A DNA stretch of 64,000 bases from an uncultured Pseudodesulfovibrio sp. (GTDB lineage Bacteria > Desulfobacterota > Desulfovibrionia > Desulfovibrionales > Desulfovibrionaceae): contig NZ_OY782498.1 of NCBI RefSeq assembly GCF_963677845.1, positions 1,120,001-1,184,000 of the forward strand, written 5' to 3'. Both the position numbers and the translations under genes were made by a program. Shown here piece after piece: positions 59,460 to 64,000 of the stretch. Numbering within the stretch: position 1 is the stretch's first letter; every line of letters begins with the position of its first letter. Under the pieces are notes generated by a model. It worked only from the letters and a program-made list of their open reading frames with translations. It did no database searches and had not been told where the DNA came from.

Positions 59460-60119
59460 TTAAATGATGACGTGTTTTTTGATGTGGTTGACCACTTCTT
59501 CTACGTCGTCGGTTACGATGAACAAATTGAGATCCTCTTCATGGCAGAATTCGTTGGTGACAAGCTGTGTCTTGAACCAATCCACCAAACCTCCCCAGAA
59601 TTCCGTACCAAAGAGGACGATGGGAAAAGGCTTGATGCGGTGGGTTTGGATCAGGACCAGAGCTTCCGAAAGTTCATCCAGAGTGCCATAGCCGCCGGGT
59701 AGGGCCACGTAGGCCAAAGCATACTTGATGAACATGAGCTTACGGATGAAAAAATAGCGGAATTCACTCTTTATATTCATGTACGGATTATTGTGTTGTT
59801 CCATGGGCAGATGGATATGCAGGCCGATGGATTCGCCACCGTTTTCAAATGCGCCCTTGTTACCAGCTTCCATGAGGCCGGGGCCACCGCCAGTAATGAT
59901 TGAATAGCCCGCTTCAGACAAGGCCTTGGAAAGCTCCACGGTCTTTTCGTAAAGCGGTTCCTCCGGCTTGACGCGAGCCGAACCGAACATGGATACGGCA
60001 GGTCCGATTTCAGACAGATTTTCAAAGCCGTCTACGATTTCTGACATGATTTTGAAGAGCCGCCAGGATTCCTGGATCGAAAGGTCGTCAATGAGATATT
60101 GCTTGGAGCGATGGATCAT
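59460..60119 (-). CDS. LOG family protein (nucleoside 5'-monophosphate phosphoribohydrolase-like)
   Basis: 220 residues from ATG 60119, with AAGGAG five bases upstream. The LOG signature PGGYGTLDE is complete, and GGGPGLMEAGNKGA is the nucleotide-binding loop. LOG enzymes release free bases from cytokinin-type nucleotides or AMP; bacterial members are often annotated as Rossmann-fold nucleotide-binding proteins. The physiological substrate here is open. Confidence 0.92.
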   Translation of the reverse strand: MIHRSKQYLIDDLSIQESWRLFKIMSEIVDGFENLSEIGPAVSMFGSARVKPEEPLYEKTVELSKALSEAGYSIITGGGPGLMEAGNKGAFENGGESIGLHIHLPMEQHNNPYMNIKSEFRYFFIRKLMFIKYALAYVALPGGYGTLDELSEALVLIQTHRIKPFPIVLFGTEFWGGLVDWFKTQLVTNEFCHEEDLNLFIVTDDVEEVVNHIKKHVII

Positions 60120-60289
60120 GAATTCTCCTTGAATTTCGTATGGAATTGTTGCCTGAAACAAGTTTATGGGGCATGTAATTGTGACAGCGGACACTGAGTC
60201 TTGCTTGTAGACACATTACACAGATTCTTCCCCTTTCGAAAGTGGATTTTGTCGTTTTTCACAGGGGGATGGCATGATGAGGAACATCG

Positions 60290-61897
60290 ATGAAAATTAC
60301 ATTCATGGGCGCAGCCCGTACCGTCAGTGGCTCCTGTTATATTCTCGAATGTGGCAACAAGCGGTTTGCCGTTGATTGTGGCCTTCATCAGGGAAACAAG
60401 GAAATCGAGAAGCGGAACTGGAATTTTGATCAATATGATGCCAAAAAACTTGATTTCATATTGATTACTCATGCCCATATCGATCATACCGGTTTGCTTC
60501 CGGCTCTGGTCTCCAAAGGTTTTACTGGTCCTATTTATTGCACTGCTCCGACACGGGATTTACTCGAAATCATGCTGCTTGACAGTGCTTATATTCAAGA
60601 AATGGAAGCGGAGTGGGCCAACCGTAAACGGCAGCGGACCGGTGGCCTGGCCGTGCGGCCTTTGTATTCCATCGCCGATGCGGAAAAGACCATTCCGTTG
60701 TTTGCAACAGTTGAGTATTCCCAGACGTTTGAACCAGCTCCAGGTATCAAAGTAACCTATATGAATGCGGGGCATATTCTTGGCTCTGCTTTTATTGAAA
60801 TAGAATATGAGCAGGGCGGCAAGAAAACCAAGGCGGTTTTTTCCGGTGATTTGGGTCGCCCTGAGCAGCTTATCGTCGAGGACCCCAGCGGTGTTGATTG
60901 TGCGGATTATCTGTTCCTTGAATCGACGTATGGGAATCGTAATCACAAAGATGAAGCGGGAAGTCTGGAGGAATTGGCTGAAGCCATTGCCTACAGTTAT
61001 AAAAATGGTGAAAAAGTTGTTATCCCGGCATTTGCCGTGGAACGGTCTCAGCAGATTATATACAGCCTGTTTTTATTGAAGAAACAGGGGAAGTTGCCAG
61101 ACGATATGCCTGTATATCTTGATAGTCCGTTAGCTATCCGTGCAACGGAAATATTTCGTAAGCATCCGGAGTTTTTTGATAAGGAAACGCAGGAATTTCT
61201 TAAAAATGGTGAGAATCCTCTTGATTTGCCGAATTTGAAGTTTACCGAGAGTCGTGAACAGTCCCAAGCCATCAACGAGACTCGTGGACCGGCTGTTATT
61301 ATTTCAGCCAGTGGAATGGCCAATGCCGGGCGCATAAAGCATCACTTACGGCATAATTTGTGGCGTCCCGGTGCCAGCGTCATTTTTGTGGGATGGCAGG
61401 GTGTGGGAACTCCAGGTCGAAAGATTGTGGGCGGAGCCAAGAATATTCGTATTTTTGGTGAAGAAATTGCCATCAATGCCAAGGTGTTTACCATCAATGG
61501 ATTTTCCGGGCATGCTGGCCAGGATGAACTTATGAACTGGCTTGGTACCATGAAGGGTAAGCCTGTGAAGGTGATCCTTGTACATGGTGAAGCCGAAGTA
61601 CAGAAAGAATTTGGTGCATTGATTACTGAAAGGTTCGGTTTCGAAGTGCATATTCCTGAATATATGGAAGAACTTGAATTGGAACCCGGTGTGGAGTTGC
61701 AACCTGTGGTGGATATGGATATTGCCAGACCCCGTGTGGATTGGGATTTCCTTCTTGCCGATTCCGAAAAGCTGTATGATGAACTTCGGGAGCGCGTGAA
61801 GAGTGTTGAAAATCGGCCATGGGTTGATCAATCCGAATTGCGTGACAGGTTACTTGATATTAATCGCAACATTGTTGCATTGGTTTCGGAAATGTAA
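60290..61897 (+). CDS. MBL-fold/beta-CASP metallohydrolase, probable RNA exonuclease
   Basis: 535 residues. The metallo-beta-lactamase motif THAHIDHTG (His61, His63, Asp65, His66) and further ligands (AGHILGSA, FSGDLG) are intact. The beta-CASP part follows (VVIPAFAVERSQQ, ISASGMANAGR, and the FSGHAGQDEL motif), ending with a C-terminal tail of about 90 residues. Proteins of this type cut or trim RNA. rsmD starts two bases after the stop, so it leads an RNA-related operon with rsmD, coaD and miaA. Confidence 0.9.
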   Translation: MKITFMGAARTVSGSCYILECGNKRFAVDCGLHQGNKEIEKRNWNFDQYDAKKLDFILITHAHIDHTGLLPALVSKGFTGPIYCTAPTRDLLEIMLLDSAYIQEMEAEWANRKRQRTGGLAVRPLYSIADAEKTIPLFATVEYSQTFEPAPGIKVTYMNAGHILGSAFIEIEYEQGGKKTKAVFSGDLGRPEQLIVEDPSGVDCADYLFLESTYGNRNHKDEAGSLEELAEAIAYSYKNGEKVVIPAFAVERSQQIIYSLFLLKKQGKLPDDMPVYLDSPLAIRATEIFRKHPEFFDKETQEFLKNGENPLDLPNLKFTESREQSQAINETRGPAVIISASGMANAGRIKHHLRHNLWRPGASVIFVGWQGVGTPGRKIVGGAKNIRIFGEEIAINAKVFTINGFSGHAGQDELMNWLGTMKGKPVKVILVHGEAEVQKEFGALITERFGFEVHIPEYMEELELEPGVELQPVVDMDIARPRVDWDFLLADSEKLYDELRERVKSVENRPWVDQSELRDRLLDINRNIVALVSEM

Positions 61898-61899
61898 GT

Positions 61900-62460
61900 A
61901 TGCGTATAGTTGGTGGAAAATATAAAGGACGCAGGCTCAAGACCTGCGAGGGGCCGGGGTATAGACCGGCCACAATGAAAGTTCGTGAATCCATTTTTTC
62001 CATGCTGATGGCGCGGGGAGTGGATTTTGCGGACGTGCGTGTCATCGACATGTTTGCTGGTTCCGGTAGCCTTGGAATCGAATGTGTGAGTCGAGGTGCG
62101 ACAACAGCTTGGTTTATTGAGAAAAGTTCAAAGGCCGCTGGGCTGATACGAAAGAACTTGTCTGATCTTGGCGTGGAAAAGAAGTGTGCTAAGGTGGTCA
62201 GCAAGGACCTTTTTGGCGTATTGTCCAAGTGGCCTGATACGCCTTTTGATCTGGTTTTCATTGACCCGCCCTATGGAAAGGACTTATTGGTCCCGGCTTT
62301 GGAGAAGGCGTTGAAAAAAGGGTGGATCGCACCCGGCGCATTAGTCCTGGCCGAAGTGGAGACAGCTATTTGTGCTCCAACCGACGGGCCTATTGCGGAA
62401 ATGGAATTGTTAACTGATCGTGAATACGGTCAAACCAGGATACTTTTATGGCGAAATTGA
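61900..62460 (+). CDS. rsmD: 16S rRNA (guanine(966)-N(2))-methyltransferase RsmD
   Basis: 186 residues. The N-terminal GGKYKGRRL, the SAM motif VIDMFAGSGSLGIE and the catalytic DPPYGK are characteristic. It methylates G966 of 16S rRNA. The 3' end overlaps coaD by 13 bases, the common rsmD-coaD pair. Confidence 0.95.
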   Translation: MRIVGGKYKGRRLKTCEGPGYRPATMKVRESIFSMLMARGVDFADVRVIDMFAGSGSLGIECVSRGATTAWFIEKSSKAAGLIRKNLSDLGVEKKCAKVVSKDLFGVLSKWPDTPFDLVFIDPPYGKDLLVPALEKALKKGWIAPGALVLAEVETAICAPTDGPIAEMELLTDREYGQTRILLWRN

Positions 62461-62978
62461 ACCATCGCACGGCTGTTTACCCCGGAACTTTTGATCCCCT
62501 TACCATGGGCCATGTCAGTTTAACTCGGCGTGGTCTTCAGGTCTTTGATACTGTGATCCTTGCCGTGGCAGAAAGTACGCCAAAGAAAACACTGTTTTCT
62601 GTTGAAGAACGTGTTGAATTGGCAAAAGAAGTTTTTCGCGATGAGCCAAATGTTATTGTCGAGCCGTTTGATTGTTTGTTGATCGACTATGTCGAAAGCA
62701 CGGGAGCCGGAACCATTATGCGCGGTCTGCGTGCTGTTTCCGATTTTGAGTATGAATTTCAGATGGCACTCATGAATCGAAAGCTGGAGCGTGAAATTGA
62801 AACAGTTTTCATGATGACCGATTTTAAATGGATGTATTTGAGTTCCACGATAGTGAAAGAAGTCGCTCAGTACGGCGGTGATGTTTGCGGATTGGTTCCC
62901 GGACCGGTGGTCAAGGCCCTGAATATCAAATATGGATTTTCATACGGTTGTGGCGGCAAAAAGAAGAAAGAAAAATGA
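62448..62978 (+). CDS. coaD: Phosphopantetheine adenylyltransferase
   Basis: 176 residues. The nucleotidyltransferase motif YPGTFDPLTMGHVSL (TMGH in place of TNGH) and the C-terminal YLSSTIVKEVAQYGGDV are clear. It carries out the penultimate step of coenzyme A synthesis. A Lys-rich tail (GGKKKKEK) ends the protein, and its stop overlaps the miaA start (ATGA). Confidence 0.96.
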   Translation: MAKLNHRTAVYPGTFDPLTMGHVSLTRRGLQVFDTVILAVAESTPKKTLFSVEERVELAKEVFRDEPNVIVEPFDCLLIDYVESTGAGTIMRGLRAVSDFEYEFQMALMNRKLEREIETVFMMTDFKWMYLSSTIVKEVAQYGGDVCGLVPGPVVKALNIKYGFSYGCGGKKKKEK

Positions 62979-63904
62979 GCAAAAAGCCTCCCATAGTTTG
63001 TCTTTTAGGTCCTACGGGGACCGGCAAGACCGCTGCGGCCATTGCCATTGCCAAGCGCATGGATGCCAGTGTCATCAATTTTGATTCCCGACAGGTGTAT
63101 CGAGATTTTCCCCTTATTACGGCGCAACCCGATGCTGAGGAACAGGCTGCCTGTCCTCATTTGTTATACGGTTTTTTAGGGACTGAAGAAAAAATGACGG
63201 CTGCCCGGTTTGTGGCACTGGCTGTTGAGAAGATCGAAGAGGTTCGTTCACAAGGCCGTTTACCAATATTGGTAGGCGGGACAGGGATGTATCTACGGTC
63301 TTTGCTTTCCGGGATTGCTCCTATCCCTGAAATACCGGCTGAAATTCGGCAACAGGTTCTTGATCGAGTTAAAATCGAGGGCCCGCAGATTTTGCATGCT
63401 GAATTGACCAAGAACGATCCTGAGTACGCTGCTAAAATTCACCCCAATGACACGCAACGTAATGCTCGTGCTACAGAAGTTTATTTGGCAACGGGGAAGA
63501 GTATTACATGGTGGCATACTGAAAGTGAACATGCCCCGGCACCGTATGAGGCTCTCAAGATTGGTATGAAGATCGATTTGAATGAACTCACACCGCATTT
63601 GGCCAAACGGATCGGAATGATGTTGGAGCAAGGTGCGGTGGATGAAGCCACACGAGCCTATGCGAAGTGTTCAGATGGCAAAGCTCCAGGGTGGACCGGC
63701 ATAGGATGTGCGGAGTTATTGGCCTTTTTGCGAGATGAACTTCCGCTTGGTGACGTTCAAAATATGTGGATTAAAAATACGAGAGCCTATGCCAAACGGC
63801 AGATCACATGGTTCAAAAAAGAATCCGATATTCATTGGTTTGCACCGGGAGCCAACGAAGATATCGCCGACCTTGTGGAGCAATGGTTGGCTGAATTCAA
63901 GTGA
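62975..63904 (+). CDS. miaA: tRNA dimethylallyltransferase MiaA
   Basis: 309 residues from ATG 62975, overlapping the coaD stop by four bases. P-loop GPTGTGKT, the FDSRQVYRDF motif and GGTGMYLRSL are intact. The enzyme adds the dimethylallyl group to A37 of tRNAs that read UNN codons. The C-terminal RAYAKRQITWFKKE motif is complete, so the gene is whole. It is convergent with the gene at the right edge with no spacer. Confidence 0.96.
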   Translation: MSKKPPIVCLLGPTGTGKTAAAIAIAKRMDASVINFDSRQVYRDFPLITAQPDAEEQAACPHLLYGFLGTEEKMTAARFVALAVEKIEEVRSQGRLPILVGGTGMYLRSLLSGIAPIPEIPAEIRQQVLDRVKIEGPQILHAELTKNDPEYAAKIHPNDTQRNARATEVYLATGKSITWWHTESEHAPAPYEALKIGMKIDLNELTPHLAKRIGMMLEQGAVDEATRAYAKCSDGKAPGWTGIGCAELLAFLRDELPLGDVQNMWIKNTRAYAKRQITWFKKESDIHWFAPGANEDIADLVEQWLAEFK

Positions 63905-64000
63905 TTAATCCTGTCCGATAACGACCAGTTGTGCTGGCGTAAGATACCAATTCAATGTGCCGCAAGTTTCTTTCATGTTCATCTGTAATTGCATGAGACC
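63905..64000 (-). CDS. C-terminal end of an unidentified protein (partial)
   Basis: On the minus strand an open frame enters from the right edge and ends with TAA at 63907-63905, directly beside the miaA stop. The visible 31 residues end in ...LTPAQLVVIGQD. Too little is present to name the family, and coding status rests mainly on the tight convergent placement. Confidence 0.45.
   Translation of the reverse strand, partial: GLMQLQMNMKETCGTLNWYLTPAQLVVIGQD

Overview
The window reads as chromosome of a Gram-negative, free-living, motile anaerobe-type bacterium, most probably a Desulfovibrio/Pseudodesulfovibrio-like member of the Desulfobacterota. The grounds are the flavour of the proteins (a MucR/Ros zinc-finger regulator in a non-alphaproteobacterium, an H-NOX chemoreceptor, a ThiD-ThiN fusion, an arylacetate-CoA ligase paired with an ACT protein, DUF190-CrcB) and outer-membrane genes such as bamD. 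No sulfate-respiration gene lies in the window, so the taxon is inference. There is no prophage, transposon, CRISPR array or obvious genomic island. Gene density is high, many neighbours overlap or are separated by only a few bases, and many transcription units end in a clear intrinsic terminator.

Layout. 1-2121: 3' part of a 23S rRNA gene, 5S rRNA and the rRNA operon terminator. 2277-5767: regulators (TetR, MucR, MerR-like) and small unknown proteins. 5864-13701: thiDN, tRNA-Leu(UAG), then a protein quality-control block tig-clpP-clpX-lon. 13722-20809: an unknown protein, an ADP-ribosylglycohydrolase-like protein, an M23 peptidase, a CBS protein, pcm, a DUF368 lipid-carrier translocase, an Mrp ATPase and pgsA. 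21040-31065: ftsB, a TPR protein, a lipoprotein, fbp, tsaD, trxA-trxB, bamD, a second EF-G and a DUF2062 protein. 31232-36719: a chemotaxis block (H-NOX chemoreceptor, cheA, cheB). 36778-48118: DUF190-crcB, a CYTH protein, clpS-clpA-aat (N-degron pathway), uvrB, a K+ channel, ligA and dapB. 48175-53669: cardiolipin synthase, a MATE transporter, an HPt protein and an ACT/paaK operon with a leader region. 53822-58541: a nitroreductase, rsfS, gpmI, a small Cys-pair protein and a second chemoreceptor behind a sigma-54 promoter. 58555-64000: an EamA transporter, a LOG protein, an MBL/beta-CASP protein, rsmD-coaD-miaA, and the tail of one more gene.

The most striking observation is upstream of the minus-strand paaK-ACT operon. 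A 17-codon reading frame at 53616-53669 encodes a peptide with six Phe, four of them consecutive. It is followed by two mutually exclusive RNA hairpins, an antiterminator and an intrinsic terminator, with the geometry of a classical ribosome-dependent phenylalanine attenuator. Placed before an arylacetate-CoA ligase gene, it suggests that the ligase serves Phe formation or salvage from phenylacetate and is not simply catabolic. Other points of interest: two chemoreceptors that carry their sensor domain (H-NOX, Cache-like) at the C-terminus; a CheA with an inserted MshEN-like domain; a K+ channel with an altered selectivity filter; three tandem palindromes in the trxA leader; and a trigger factor with a C-terminal extension.
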